Source: Pseudomonas sp. St316 | GTDB taxonomy: Bacteria; Pseudomonadota; Gammaproteobacteria; Pseudomonadales; Pseudomonadaceae | Direction: 5' to 3' | NCBI RefSeq assembly: GCF_018325905.1 | Contig: NZ_AP021901.1 | Location: 2,852,001-2,916,000 of the forward strand | Length of the DNA: 64,000 nucleotides | Shown: positions 53,991 through 62,740 of the stretch, piece by piece | Layout: the number at the start of each line of letters is the position of its first letter | Position numbering within the stretch: the first letter of the stretch is position 1 | Program-made: the position numbers and the translations under genes | The notes under the pieces: model-generated | The model's database searches: none | What the model saw: the letters and a program-made list of their open reading frames with translations, nothing else | Told to the model about the DNA's origin: nothing

Positions 53991-54689
53991 GTGCAGCAGG
54001 GCAGAGCCGGGGGCGGACGCGGGCGTGGATTGACCAGGGCGCCCTTGCGCTGGCTGATGGTGTTGTCGTGTCTGTTGGCCGGGCCGATCCAGGCGGTCGA
54101 CCTGGTGGACCTGGACATCGCGCCCCAGGAACTGACCACGGCGCTGGAGCAGTTCAGCCGTGCGACGGGTATGGCGGTGCTGGTGGATCACTCGTTGTCG
54201 AGCCATCGCCACACGCTGGGGGTCCAGGGGCAGTTCACTCCCTCGGAAGCGTTGAGGGTGTTGCTCAGCGGCACCGGGCTGGCCGCGCACTATGCCCGGG
54301 CGGATGCGTTCACGTTGCAGCCGGTGCGGGTCCGCGAGGTGCCGCTGCCTCCCGGTGTCACGCCGGGCTTGGGTGACAGCAACTACGCGGCAGCCATCCA
54401 GGCGGTCATCCAGCGCAACTTGTGTCGTTCACCGTTGACCCGCCCAGGCAGTTTCCGGGCGGTGCTGCAAGTGTGGATCGGCCGGGACGGCGTGGTCCAG
54501 CACAGCCGCCTGGTCAGTTCCACGGGCGATCTGATGCGCGACAAGGCCTTGGTCAACAGCTTGCAAAACCTCAGGATCGGCCGCCCGGCGCCCAGTTCGT
54601 TGCGCCAGCCGGTGACCCTGCTTTTGTTACCCGACTCATCAGGAAGAAGCATGGAATGCATAGCAGGGGAAGGGGTGTCCGGGCGATGA
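53991..54689 (+). CDS. vreA: VreA-like periplasmic signalling protein (STN plus TonB-C-like domains)
   Basis: A 232-residue protein with a signal peptide (LRWLMVLSCLLAGPIQA). It has an STN domain at ~37-110 (DLDIAPQELTTALEQFSRATG) and a TonB-C-terminal-like domain at ~133-215. There is no receptor barrel, as in P. aeruginosa VreA, the unusual first component of the PUMA3/VreAIR system. The start is uncertain: GTG at 53991 or TTG at 54030; neither has a clear ribosome-binding site. An ATG at 53963 is in another frame. The stop overlaps the vreI start (ATGA). Confidence 0.82.
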   Translation: MQQGRAGGGRGRGLTRAPLRWLMVLSCLLAGPIQAVDLVDLDIAPQELTTALEQFSRATGMAVLVDHSLSSHRHTLGVQGQFTPSEALRVLLSGTGLAAHYARADAFTLQPVRVREVPLPPGVTPGLGDSNYAAAIQAVIQRNLCRSPLTRPGSFRAVLQVWIGRDGVVQHSRLVSSTGDLMRDKALVNSLQNLRIGRPAPSSLRQPVTLLLLPDSSGRSMECIAGEGVSGR

Positions 54690-55231
54690 AAGACTCCGGT
54701 CGCAGCCCGTTGGTGAAGTTGTTTCTCACCTCGTATGAGGATTTCAAGGTGCGCCTGCGCAGGCGTCTGGGCTCCGAAGAGCTGGCCAACGATGTGTTGC
54801 ATGAAACCTACCTGCGGGTCGATCGCATGGTCGATACCCAGGAGATCGCCCAGCCCAACGCTTATTTGTATCGCATGGCCCTGAACATCGCCGCCGATCG
54901 TCGACAGGCCGATGCGCGCCTGCTCACGGGTGACGAAATCGAGGAATTGCTGCAGGTCTCGGATGAAGCGCTGGATCCGGCCCGCGTGGTGGGTGGGCAG
55001 AAGGAGCTGCAGACCCTGCTCAAGGCCTTGTACGAACTGCCGGCGCGCCGTCGCAGGATTTTCATTGCCGCACGCCTGGAGGAAGCGCCGCACCTGGAAA
55101 TCTCCCAACGCTTCGGTATTTCCACGCGCATGGTGGAGAAGGAAATCAAGGCTGCGTTGGGGCACTGCGCCCAGCGCCTGGAAAGAAAAGTCATTCAGCG
55201 GTTCGGTCCCGGCGCGGGAAAACCGTCTTGA
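54686..55231 (+). CDS. vreI: ECF sigma factor VreI
   Basis: A 181-residue iron-starvation-type (FecI-like) ECF sigma factor. Region 2 is near residue 25 (LGSEELANDVLHETYLRVDRM), and region 4 has a helix-turn-helix (LEISQRFGISTRMVEKEIKAAL). It should direct RNA polymerase to promoters of the vre/hxc group when VreA signals through VreR. It is translationally coupled to vreA by a 4-bp overlap and followed by vreR after 25 bp. Confidence 0.88.
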   Translation: MKDSGRSPLVKLFLTSYEDFKVRLRRRLGSEELANDVLHETYLRVDRMVDTQEIAQPNAYLYRMALNIAADRRQADARLLTGDEIEELLQVSDEALDPARVVGGQKELQTLLKALYELPARRRRIFIAARLEEAPHLEISQRFGISTRMVEKEIKAALGHCAQRLERKVIQRFGPGAGKPS

Positions 55232-55256
55232 GAGTAGAGACCCGACCCTTTCGTGA

Positions 55257-56210
55257 GTGTGTGTGCGCTTGAACATCTTCAGCATCGCTTCCCCTGACGC
55301 CACGCCCCAGGCCCGATTGGCCAGCGAGGCCCGAGACTGGCTGATCCTGCTGACCTCGGGGCGCGCCACCGTGGCCGATGCACGGGCCTTGCGCCTGTGG
55401 TGCGGGCAAAGCCCCGAACATGCCCGGGCCTTCGAACAGGCCAAGGCGCTGTGGCAGGGGCTGCAACCTGCCGCCGCGGCGGTGCAGGCGCCCCGGCATT
55501 TCGGCCGTCGGGCGTTATTGGGTGGCGCCATCGCGGCGTCGGCAGCTTTGCTGTTGATCCGCGCCACGGTGCCCGGTGGTGTTTCCGGACTGGGAGCCGA
55601 CTACATCACCGATGTCGGCGAGCAGCGCCGGGTGGAACTGGCCGAGGGCGTCAGCCTGGAACTCAACACCCAGACCCGCCTCAGCCGTCGCCCGCTGGCC
55701 GATGGCGAACAAGGGTTGCAATTGCTCAGCGGCGAGATTGAAGTGCAGGGGCGCAGTGCCCAAGTAGTCAGCGTCCAGGCCGGCGCCGGCTGGATCAGCG
55801 CCGCCCGGGCACGCTTCAACATCCGCTACACCGACCAGAGCGTCTGCGCGACCTGCCTGGAGGGCGTGGTGCAGGTTGAGGTGCAAGGCCAGCGGTTTCG
55901 CCTGGAACCGGGCATGCAGCTGACGTACGACCCTGGCCGGGTGGGCGCTCCCCAGCGTGCCGATGTGTCAGCAGCGATTGCCTGGCGTGAGCAGGTCCTG
56001 GTGTTCAACGACGCGACCCTGGCCAGTGTCATCGATGAAATCAATCGCTATCGGCCCGGTATGTTGCTGCTGCTCAATCGCGAACTGGGCCAGCGTAAGG
56101 TCCAGGCGCGGTTTCGCCTCGACCAACTGGCGGGCGTGGCGCTGTTGATCCGCGATGCCTATGGCGCCAAATGCACTGAATTGCCAGGTGGGGTGGTGGT
56201 GCTGAGCTGA
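55257..56210 (+). CDS. vreR: FecR-like anti-sigma regulator VreR
   Basis: A 317-residue anti-sigma regulator. The cytoplasmic N-terminal domain is at ~21-70 (ARDWLILLTSGRATVADARALRLWC). A twin-arginine (GRRALL) precedes one membrane segment (~86-102). The periplasmic FecR domain (DVGEQRRVELAEGVSLELNTQT) and a C-terminal STN-like domain (NDATLASVIDEINRYRPG) follow. The Arg pair fits the reported Tat export of FecR proteins. The start is uncertain: no ATG precedes the conserved part, and GTG 55257, GTG 55263 or TTG 55269 are possible. The convergent hxcW gene follows across the repeat array. Confidence 0.87.
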   Translation: MCVRLNIFSIASPDATPQARLASEARDWLILLTSGRATVADARALRLWCGQSPEHARAFEQAKALWQGLQPAAAAVQAPRHFGRRALLGGAIAASAALLLIRATVPGGVSGLGADYITDVGEQRRVELAEGVSLELNTQTRLSRRPLADGEQGLQLLSGEIEVQGRSAQVVSVQAGAGWISAARARFNIRYTDQSVCATCLEGVVQVEVQGQRFRLEPGMQLTYDPGRVGAPQRADVSAAIAWREQVLVFNDATLASVIDEINRYRPGMLLLLNRELGQRKVQARFRLDQLAGVALLIRDAYGAKCTELPGGVVVLS

Positions 56211-56235
56211 AGCCAGTGGCGCCAGGCCAGGCCCC

Positions 56236-57247
56236 ATCGCGAGCAAGCTCGCTCGCACACTGGATTTTCAGCGGACATAAAATCCATGTGCACCCAAGCC
56301 CCTGTGGGAGCGAGCTTGCTCGCGATGGGGTCGGCACAGCTGGCATTATCTTCAACGGGCCCACCGCTATCGCGAGCAAGCTCGCTCCCACATTGGATTT
56401 TTGGCGGACACAAAACTTATGTGCCCCCCCGGCCCATTCTGTGGGGTAGGTTGGCACACACTGGATTTTCAGCGGATATAAAATCCATGTGCACCCAAGC
56501 CCCTGTGGGAGCGAGCTTGCTCGCGATGGGGTCGGTACAGTTGGCATTATCTTCAACGGGCCCACCGCTATCGCGAGCAAGCGCTCCCACATTGGATTTT
56601 TGACGGACACAAAACTTATGTGCCCCCCGGCCCATTCTGTGGGGTAGGTTGGCACACACTGGATTTTCAGCGGACATAAAATCCATGTGCACCCAAGCCC
56701 CTGTGGGAGCGAGCTTGCTCGCGATGGGGTCGGCACAGCTGGCATTATCTTCAACGGGCCCACCGCTATCGCGAGCAAGCGCTCCCACATTGGATTTTTG
56801 GCGGACACAAAACTTATGTGCCCCCCGGCCCATTCTGTGGGGTAGGTTGGCACACACTGGATTTTCAGCGGATATAAAATCCATGTGCACCCAAGCCCCT
56901 GTGGGAGCGAGCTTGCTCGCGATGGGGTCGGTACAGTTGGCATTATCTTCAACGGGCCCACCGCTATCGCGAGCAAGCGCTCCCACATTGGATTTTTGGC
57001 GGACACAAAACTTATGTGCCCCCCGGCCCATTCTGTGGGGTAGGTTGGCACACACTGGATTTTCAGCGGACATAAAATCCATGTGCACCCAAGCCCCTGT
57101 GGGAGCGAGCTTGCTCGCGATGGGGTCGGCACAGCTGGCATTATCTTCAACGGGCCCACCGCTATCGCGAGCAAGCGCTCCCACATTGGATTTTTGGCGG
57201 ACACAAAACTTATGTGCCCCCCGGCCCATTCTGTGGGATAGGTTGGC
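56236..57247. repeat. Five-copy tandem array of a ~198-bp REPIN-containing unit
   Basis: After a single reverse REP (56236-56259), units begin at 56261, 56462, 56660, 56858 and 57056 (periods 201, 198, 198, 198). Each unit holds a forward REP, a spacer, a reverse REP and two related flanks (starting TGGATTTTCAGCGGACA and TGGATTTTTGGCGGACA). Units 1, 3 and 5 carry GGACATAAAATCC and GGCACAGCTGG. Units 2 and 4 carry GGATATAAAATCC and GGTACAGTTGG. Unit 1 alone has an intact right REP and seven Cs; the others lost two bases of the REP and one C. The array stops 5 bp before the hxcW stop codon. It accounts for the whole vreR-hxcW gap. Confidence 0.96.
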
Positions 57248-57251
57248 TTGG

Positions 57252-57863
57252 TCACTCTAGCGGCCCGAGCACCTGTCGATACTGTTCTGCCCCCTGAGGT
57301 GTCTGGCGAGTCAGGCTGATTTCGACGCCCACCGGGTTTTCCTGGCGGTTGCCGCTGAGCTTGCGCCAGCCTTTTTCCGTGTCCCAGAACCGCAGCCCGG
57401 CATCGCTGACTTCACTCAGTACGGCCACGCCCGGGCCGGGTGCTGGCAGTGGGTAGCGATCACGGGGCTGGCCTTGGGCGCGGTAAAGCGTGTCGCCCTT
57501 GAGCCACCAGCGCACCCGTTGCAGTTCGCCTTCCTGGGCCGCCGCCACGCGAATCACATCCAGGCGAAAGCCCCGGCCTTCGGTGCTGCGCACGGTGAGG
57601 GCGGGCGGGGCGGTCGAGGGCGCGTCGTCGACACCGGGTTTGACCGGCTCACTCAGCTCGATGCTGGCGCGCAGCGCGACGTCGCGCTCCAATTGGTTCA
57701 ACACCCGCAGCAGCGCTTCAGTCTGTTCGGTACTGGCCTGCAAGTGGCTGTCGGCACGGGTCACGCTGTCCAGCCCGCGCCAGGCGATCAGGCTGACCAC
57801 CGCCATCAGCAGGATCGCCACCATCACTTCCAGCAAGGTGAAGCCCGTCTGCCGGGCGCTCAT
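57252..57863 (-). CDS. hxcW: Type II secretion pseudopilin HxcW (GspJ-like)
   Basis: A 203-residue pseudopilin with a short basic leader, prepilin peptidase site QTG-FTLLEV (Glu at +5) and a hydrophobic helix (MVAILLMAVVSLIAWRGL). The C-terminal domain is long, as in GspJ. It is part of the pseudopilus tip. The ATG at 57863 overlaps the hxcU stop by 4 bp. Its 3' end abuts the repeat array. Confidence 0.9.
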   Translation of the reverse strand: MSARQTGFTLLEVMVAILLMAVVSLIAWRGLDSVTRADSHLQASTEQTEALLRVLNQLERDVALRASIELSEPVKPGVDDAPSTAPPALTVRSTEGRGFRLDVIRVAAAQEGELQRVRWWLKGDTLYRAQGQPRDRYPLPAPGPGVAVLSEVSDAGLRFWDTEKGWRKLSGNRQENPVGVEISLTRQTPQGAEQYRQVLGPLE

Positions 57864-58312
57864 TGAAGTTGCACCCGCCCGGCGGCACTGCGTTGCACAG
57901 TGAGACTGTTCAGGCCGTCCGACAAGCGGATCTGCAAGGGCTCGCCGAGCCATTCGGCATTCAATACGACCCGCTGCCGGGGTTCCACGCGAACCTCCAT
58001 CGACGGGCTCTGCCAACGACGTGGGTGCAATTGCGGGTCGTCCTTGAAGCGATCCAGTCCGCTGCCTTGATCGGCGCGACGACTGAAGCCAAACCCCTTG
58101 GCGTCCCAGCGCCAGGTAATCGGTCGCCCGTCGGTGCGGGCTTCGGTCTGGGCCAGCTGCAACAGTTGCACCAGTCGCTCACCGTCCTGGCGCAGCAGCT
58201 TCAATGGATCCGGCTTGATGCTCAGGCTCACGGCGGCGCTGGCAATGCCGATGATCACCAGCACCACCATCAGTTCGATCAGGGTGAAACCGCGTTGCTT
58301 GCCGAGGTTCAT
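57860..58312 (-). CDS. hxcU: Type II secretion pseudopilin HxcU (GspH-like)
   Basis: A 150-residue pseudopilin, MNLGKQRG-FTLIELMVVLVIIGIAS. The length and the C-terminal part fit GspH minor pseudopilins. The start at 58312 begins directly before the prepilin leader; longer in-frame starts run into hxcP on the other strand. It is coupled to hxcW and divergent from hxcP (117 bp between). Confidence 0.88.
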   Translation of the reverse strand: MNLGKQRGFTLIELMVVLVIIGIASAAVSLSIKPDPLKLLRQDGERLVQLLQLAQTEARTDGRPITWRWDAKGFGFSRRADQGSGLDRFKDDPQLHPRRWQSPSMEVRVEPRQRVVLNAEWLGEPLQIRLSDGLNSLTVQRSAAGRVQLQ

Positions 58313-58429
58313 GCGCGCTCCTTTGCGTGAAAACCATCCTGCACGGTGAAGATGATAAGGATGTGAAATAAAACGGAGAGAATTGACGCGTACGCTGCAG
58401 GTTGGAATCAAAACAAGGAGCTTCAGGCC

Positions 58430-58858
58430 ATGGCGTTCATCGAGCGTGTGTCCCCGGCGCAAATCGTCCAGGCCGTGGGCTTGTTGGCGGCGTTGGCCGG
58501 GGTGGCGACCTGGTCTTCGCTGCTGCTCACGTCGGCCGAGTCGCGCACGCCGGATGTCGCCCCGCAACGCATGGCCGAACGTTCCGATAACCCGGCGCTG
58601 CAATGGTTCTCCAACCAGCCGGCAGCGGTGGACATCAAGGTCAGTGGCGTGATGGCCGGCGCCCGCACGCCCGTGGCGATCCTCACGCTCAACGATGGAC
58701 CGCCGCGCAGTTTCCTGGTCGGTGAACGGGTGGCCCAAGGGGTGCGGCTGGTGGCGATCGAGGCGCAGGCGGTGGTGATCGAGCGGGGTCACGAGCAGAC
58801 CCGGCTGGCGTTGGCGCAGTTACCGGATTCGGTGGTTCTGCCCTTGCTAACCCGCTGA
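58430..58858 (+). CDS. hxcP: Type II secretion inner-membrane protein HxcP (GspC-like)
   Basis: A 142-residue bitopic protein. It has a short cytoplasmic start, a membrane segment (~12-33, VQAVGLLAALAGVATWSSLLL) and a periplasmic homology region (DIKVSGVMAGARTPVAILTLNDGPPRSFLVGERV) that would contact the secretin. It is much shorter than GspC with a PDZ or coiled coil. AAGGAG precedes the ATG. It is a single gene between divergent units and is followed by a repeat pair. Confidence 0.88.
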   Translation: MAFIERVSPAQIVQAVGLLAALAGVATWSSLLLTSAESRTPDVAPQRMAERSDNPALQWFSNQPAAVDIKVSGVMAGARTPVAILTLNDGPPRSFLVGERVAQGVRLVAIEAQAVVIERGHEQTRLALAQLPDSVVLPLLTR

Positions 58859-58864
58859 AACCCT

Positions 58865-58994
58865 TGTGGCGAGGGGATTTATCCCTGTCGGGCTGCGCAG
58901 CAGCCCTGTGTCTGGCGCCTCGGTGTGCCAGGCTGACTTCGTTCGATTTTGGGGGCTGCTTCGCCGCCCAGCGCGGATAAATCCCCTCGCCACA
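58865..58994. repeat. Inverted pair of the GTGGCGAGGGGATTTATCCC family
   Basis: A left arm from 58865 with a following GGGCTGCGCAGCAGCCC hairpin, and an inverted right arm ending at 58994, between the convergent hxcP and hxcV genes. The layout is the same as at 26987-27120. Confidence 0.88.
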
Positions 58995-59013
58995 GGGGGG
59001 CTCCCACATGGAT

Positions 59014-59391
59014 TCAGGGTTTTTCCCGAGCAACCAACGTCTCCAGGCGCGCCAGCGGCGGTGCTTCGTGGCTGCGGTCGGACACGGTCAGTTCAACCCG
59101 CAACATCCGGCCATTTTCCGCCGGGCGCAGGGTCTGTTCGCAACGCAACAGCAAGCGCCCCTGGTCGCACTCGAATACTTTCGAGCCCTGGGCAAATCGT
59201 CCTTCCAGGCGCAACTGCGCGAGTTGACTCCGGGCGGCCAGCAGGGCGATGGATTTGTCGCGCAGCAGGCCGTTGCTCTGTGTCATCACGGCAGCCACGC
59301 GCACAGCGGCCGACATGGCCACGGCGATGATCGCCAGGGCCACCAACACTTCGATCAGGGTGAAGCCGGCTTGTGGCGCAGGGCGTGACAT
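59014..59391 (-). CDS. hxcV: Type II secretion pseudopilin HxcV (GspI-like)
   Basis: A 125-residue minor pseudopilin, MSRPAPQAG-FTLIEVLVALAIIAVAMS, followed by a short globular part with SQLAQLRLEGRF as in GspI. The ATG at 59391 gives a normal short leader; a TTG eleven codons upstream is possible. It is divergent from hxcT. Confidence 0.87.
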   Translation of the reverse strand: MSRPAPQAGFTLIEVLVALAIIAVAMSAAVRVAAVMTQSNGLLRDKSIALLAARSQLAQLRLEGRFAQGSKVFECDQGRLLLRCEQTLRPAENGRMLRVELTVSDRSHEAPPLARLETLVAREKP

Positions 59392-59540
59392 GGCGCGGGC
59401 TCGGGGGGCGAGGGCAGCCTTCAAGGCTAGCCGCCGTTCATGACCAATTGACGACGCAAGCTCCTGAGCAATTTCAATATCACTGACATATTTTCTTGCA
59501 ACACTGCGCCTCGAATCGAATCCAGCGAAGGACCGTCGAG

Positions 59541-59990
59541 ATGCAGATCGCCCGTTACAAAGCCCGTTCCCCAGGCCCTCGCGGGCAGTCGGGTTTCACC
59601 CTGATCGAAATCATGGTCGTGGTGGTGATCCTCGGCATCCTGGCGGCGATGGTGGTGCCCAAGGTCCTTGATCGTCCAGACCAGGCGCGGGCAACGGCGG
59701 CGAAACAGGACATTGGCGGCCTGATGCAAGCCTTGAAGCTGTATCGCCTGGACCACGGCAGTTATCCGAGCATGAACCAGGGCCTCAAGGTGCTGGTGGA
59801 GAAGCCGGCCGATGCGAAAAACAGCACCTGGCGCTCTTATCTGGAGCGCCTGCCCAACGATCCATGGGGCCGCCCCTACAACTACCTCAACCCGGGTGCC
59901 AACGGCGAAGTCGATATCTTTTCCCTGGGGGCCGACGGTCAGCCTGACGGCGACGGCGTGAATGCCGACATTGGCTCCTGGCAGTTGTAA
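59541..59990 (+). CDS. hxcT: Type II secretion major pseudopilin HxcT (GspG)
   Basis: A 149-residue major pseudopilin: leader ending GQSG, then FTLIEIMVVVVILGILAAMVVP. It keeps the GspG hallmarks AKQDIGGLMQALKLYRLDHGSYPS, LPNDPWGRPYNYLNPG and a C-terminal calcium-site-like loop (SLGADGQPDGDG). The ATG at 59541 has AAGGA upstream. It is the first gene of the hxcT-X-Y-Z-Q unit. Confidence 0.95.
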   Translation: MQIARYKARSPGPRGQSGFTLIEIMVVVVILGILAAMVVPKVLDRPDQARATAAKQDIGGLMQALKLYRLDHGSYPSMNQGLKVLVEKPADAKNSTWRSYLERLPNDPWGRPYNYLNPGANGEVDIFSLGADGQPDGDGVNADIGSWQL

Positions 59991-59998
59991 GGGCCGTG

Positions 59999-60985
59999 AT
60001 GCAGACGGACTCGCCCTTCGCGGCGAAGCAGCGCGGCATGGCGGTGATCAGTGCCTTGCTGATCGCTGCCGTGGTGGCGGTCATCGCCGGCGGCATGCTG
60101 ACCCGCCAGACGCTGTTCACCCGCGGCCTGGAGGCCGAGCAGTTGCGCGTCCAGGGCACGGCGCGGTTGCAGGGTGGCCTGCAACTGAGTCGCCAGTTGC
60201 TCTGGGACGCCCGCCAGCGTGATCCGCTGACGCGCCTTGGCCAACCCTGGGCCAAACCCATCGTGATGCCGGGTTCGGGCCAGATCGACACGCCGTTCGA
60301 AGGCCAGTTGGACGATGAGCAAGGCAAGTTCAACCTGCGCAACCTCGTTGCCAATGAGCGTGTGGATGCAGAACAAGTACGCGCCTTCGAGCGCCTGTGC
60401 GACCAGCTTGGCGTGGCCGCGACGGTCCGTGCGCGCATCGTCGAAAGGGTCGTCGAGGCTTATCCGCGCCTGTTGAATCCGCCGCGGGCGGACCAGGCGC
60501 TAAAGGGCAATACCTTCGACAGCGGCCGCGAAACGTCGCCACAGGCCGACAACACGCCGCAGGCGCCGACGCGCCCGATGCTGCGCACCTTGCAAGACCT
60601 GCGCAGCGTCAAGGGCGTCAATGTGCGGTTGCTGGAAACACTGGCGCCTTACGTAACGATCCTGCCGACCAACACCTGGCTCAATGGCAACACCGCCAGC
60701 GCTCCGGTGCTGGCCGCCTATGTGCCGGGGCTGCCGCTGCAACGGGCCGAGGCCCTGGTCAGGGAACGCGACGGCGGCCACTGGTTTATCAATCGTGGGG
60801 ATTTCGTCAATCGCCTGCGCATGCCGGAGCTGGACATCGCCAGCGTCAAGGTCGGCATCACCAGCGACTGGTTTCGCCTGCGAGGCCAGGCACGCAGTGG
60901 ACAACGGCGAGTCGAACTGGAGGCGTTGCTGCAACGCACCCAGGACCGCTTGCCTCAGGTGATCTGGTCAAGGGTGGGCGTATGA
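59999..60985 (+). CDS. hxcX: Type II secretion minor pseudopilin HxcX (GspK)
   Basis: A 328-residue GspK. Leader AAKQRG is followed by MAVISALLIAAVVAVIAGGM, lacking Glu at +5, as is usual for GspK. The large helical domain has an LDDEQGKFNLRNLV segment and helix-hairpin-helix-like sequence (LLETLAPYVTILP). The start is ATG 59999 or GTG 59996 after TAAGGG. It overlaps hxcY by 4 bp. Confidence 0.93.
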   Translation: MQTDSPFAAKQRGMAVISALLIAAVVAVIAGGMLTRQTLFTRGLEAEQLRVQGTARLQGGLQLSRQLLWDARQRDPLTRLGQPWAKPIVMPGSGQIDTPFEGQLDDEQGKFNLRNLVANERVDAEQVRAFERLCDQLGVAATVRARIVERVVEAYPRLLNPPRADQALKGNTFDSGRETSPQADNTPQAPTRPMLRTLQDLRSVKGVNVRLLETLAPYVTILPTNTWLNGNTASAPVLAAYVPGLPLQRAEALVRERDGGHWFINRGDFVNRLRMPELDIASVKVGITSDWFRLRGQARSGQRRVELEALLQRTQDRLPQVIWSRVGV

Positions 60986-62163
60986 CGCGCTTGCGCATCG
61001 CCCTGGCGCCGCTGGGCAGCCTGGATCTCGACAGCGAGGTGGCATTTGCCTGGCTGGATCGCCAGGGCCAGGTCCGCGAACAAGGTCGCGGCAGCCTGCG
61101 AGCGTTGGGCCAAGGCGATAAGACGATTTCGGTGGAATGCTTCCTTCATCCCCGCGACAGTTTGCTGACCCGCCTGGAGCTGCCGCTGTTGCCAGCGGCC
61201 AAAATCACCGCAGCGGTGACGTGCGCGGCCCAGGCCCTGATGCTCGGTGCCAGCGAGCACATGCAGGTGGCGCATGGCCCGCGTGACGTGGACGGGCAGG
61301 TGCAGATCGCCTGGCTAGACCGTGAGTCGCTCGCCACGCTTGGCCGGCTTGTGCACCAGGCTGGCATGAAACTGCGCGGCCTCTATCCAGCCGCCTATGT
61401 CTTGCCAGTGCTGTCGGGGCCGGTGGCCTGCATCGAAGACGACCATCTGCTGGTGCGCCATGGCCTGCAGCACGCCGTGGTGCAACCATTGCAGGAGGAG
61501 GCGCTAGACGAGTGGCTGCTGGAAACGGGGCCCGGGTTGCACTGGGTGGGCGACGCGCCGCCGCAATCTTCGATCAATGCCTTGGCCCAAACCCAACGCT
61601 GGATGGGCCCTGCGCCAGGCTGGGGGCTGCATGCCGGCCTTTCACGCAACGCCGTCGAGCGCGGTGGTTGGGGCCGGGCGGCGACGATCAGCGCGATAGC
61701 GCTGGCGGTGTGGGTAATTGGGCTGAACCTCTACGCCGCCCGTGAAGCGGCCCAGGGCCAGCGCCTCAAGGCGCAGATGAGCCAGCGGGTGAAGCAGGCG
61801 TTTCCCGAGTTGCCGGTGATTCTCAACCCGCTGCAACAGGCGCGTCAGCAAATCGCTGCGCGCCAGAGCGGTGCGGCGACCGACCCGGCCCAACGCTTTG
61901 CCAGCCTGGTACAACAGGCGGGCAGTGCCATGCCGTTCATGAGCGGCAATGTCCAGGCGCTGGTGTTCGAGCGCGGTGAGTTGCGCCTGAGTGTCGCGGC
62001 CGAGGCACAGAAAATCACCGCCGAAGAGGATTGGAAAATCCCCCTGGTCCAGGCCGGCATCGACGTCGCCGCCATCGATCAGGGCTGGACCCTGCGTGTG
62101 GCACCGGCCGGCCAGGGCAGCCAGGACACCCCCGACGAAACCCCGGACGCCGATGATGAATAA
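60982..62163 (+). CDS. hxcY: Type II secretion protein HxcY (GspL)
   Basis: A 393-residue bitopic protein. It has a cytoplasmic actin-like domain (~1-225) that should dock the ATPase HxcR, a membrane segment at ~230-252 (ATISAIALAVWVIGLNLYAA), and a periplasmic ferredoxin-like part. The ATG at 60982 overlaps the hxcX stop. It overlaps hxcZ by 11 bp. Confidence 0.92.
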   Translation: MTRLRIALAPLGSLDLDSEVAFAWLDRQGQVREQGRGSLRALGQGDKTISVECFLHPRDSLLTRLELPLLPAAKITAAVTCAAQALMLGASEHMQVAHGPRDVDGQVQIAWLDRESLATLGRLVHQAGMKLRGLYPAAYVLPVLSGPVACIEDDHLLVRHGLQHAVVQPLQEEALDEWLLETGPGLHWVGDAPPQSSINALAQTQRWMGPAPGWGLHAGLSRNAVERGGWGRAATISAIALAVWVIGLNLYAAREAAQGQRLKAQMSQRVKQAFPELPVILNPLQQARQQIAARQSGAATDPAQRFASLVQQAGSAMPFMSGNVQALVFERGELRLSVAAEAQKITAEEDWKIPLVQAGIDVAAIDQGWTLRVAPAGQGSQDTPDETPDADDE

Positions 62164-62740
62164 GCATTCGTTGGCACTGGCGTGGGGGCGCTGGGCAACC
62201 TATCGCACCCGTTTGCGCACGTTCTGGCGGGGGCTGGCGGTGCGCGAGCAAGCCGCCGTGGCCCTGGCTTCGCTGGTGTTGGGCGGCTGCCTGGCCTGGC
62301 TCGCACTGATCCAGCCACCGCTCAAGACCATCGCCTACTGGCAAGCCGAAACCCCGAAGCTGCGTTCACAGACCGAAGCCCTCGAAGTGCTGTTGCGTGA
62401 CGTCGCTGGACCTGTACCCGACCAGCCCCTTGAAGCCGCCTTGCGCCAGAGCCTCGACGCCAGCGGCTTGAGCCAGCACTACCAACTGCAAACACCTGAC
62501 GCCGAGCATCCCAAGGCCTTGCAGCTCACGTTCGACAAGGCTCCGGCCGAGGCGGTGATCAACTGGCTATTGGGCAACCCACGGCAATTCTCCCTGGAAG
62601 TGATCGAGGCCCGTTTGCAGCGCACCGCCCTTGCCAATCCCGACAACCACGACAACGACAGCAACCACGACAACACCGCCGGCACACTGTCCGGAACCGT
62701 TCGCATGGATCAGGCGCAAGGCGCTAAGGAAGCTTCATGA
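62153..62740 (+). CDS. hxcZ: Type II secretion protein HxcZ (GspM)
   Basis: A 195-residue bitopic protein with a cytoplasmic start, a membrane segment at ~34-54 (AAVALASLVLGGCLAWLALI) and a small periplasmic domain of GspM type. The C-terminus has an Asn/Asp/His-rich stretch (NPDNHDNDSNHDNTAG) and looks like a flexible tail. Two adjacent ATGs (62153, 62156) are possible starts. It overlaps hxcY upstream and the secretin gene by 4 bp. Confidence 0.9.
   Translation: MMNKHSLALAWGRWATYRTRLRTFWRGLAVREQAAVALASLVLGGCLAWLALIQPPLKTIAYWQAETPKLRSQTEALEVLLRDVAGPVPDQPLEAALRQSLDASGLSQHYQLQTPDAEHPKALQLTFDKAPAEAVINWLLGNPRQFSLEVIEARLQRTALANPDNHDNDSNHDNTAGTLSGTVRMDQAQGAKEAS

Noticed and set aside
53963..54376. 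An ATG-started frame overlapping the vreA start
   Set aside because: It is in a different frame from vreA and gives Gly/Arg-rich low-complexity sequence, whereas the overlapping frame has a signal peptide, STN and TonB-C-like domains and couples to vreI.
56074..57255. A 393-residue minus-strand frame with ~66-residue repeats, and long frames on the plus strand at 56649-57260
   Set aside because: They arise because the REPIN unit is 198 bp, a multiple of three, so any stop-free frame stays open through the array. The unit 1 indels (2 + 1 bases) also sum to three. There is no ribosome-binding site, the sequence is REP translation (ASKLAPT-type), and it runs into vreR.
59470..59500. A possible Pho box upstream of hxcT (CTGACATATTTTCTTGCA)
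   Set aside because: Only the first half-site resembles the consensus; the second half-site does not match at the 11-bp spacing.
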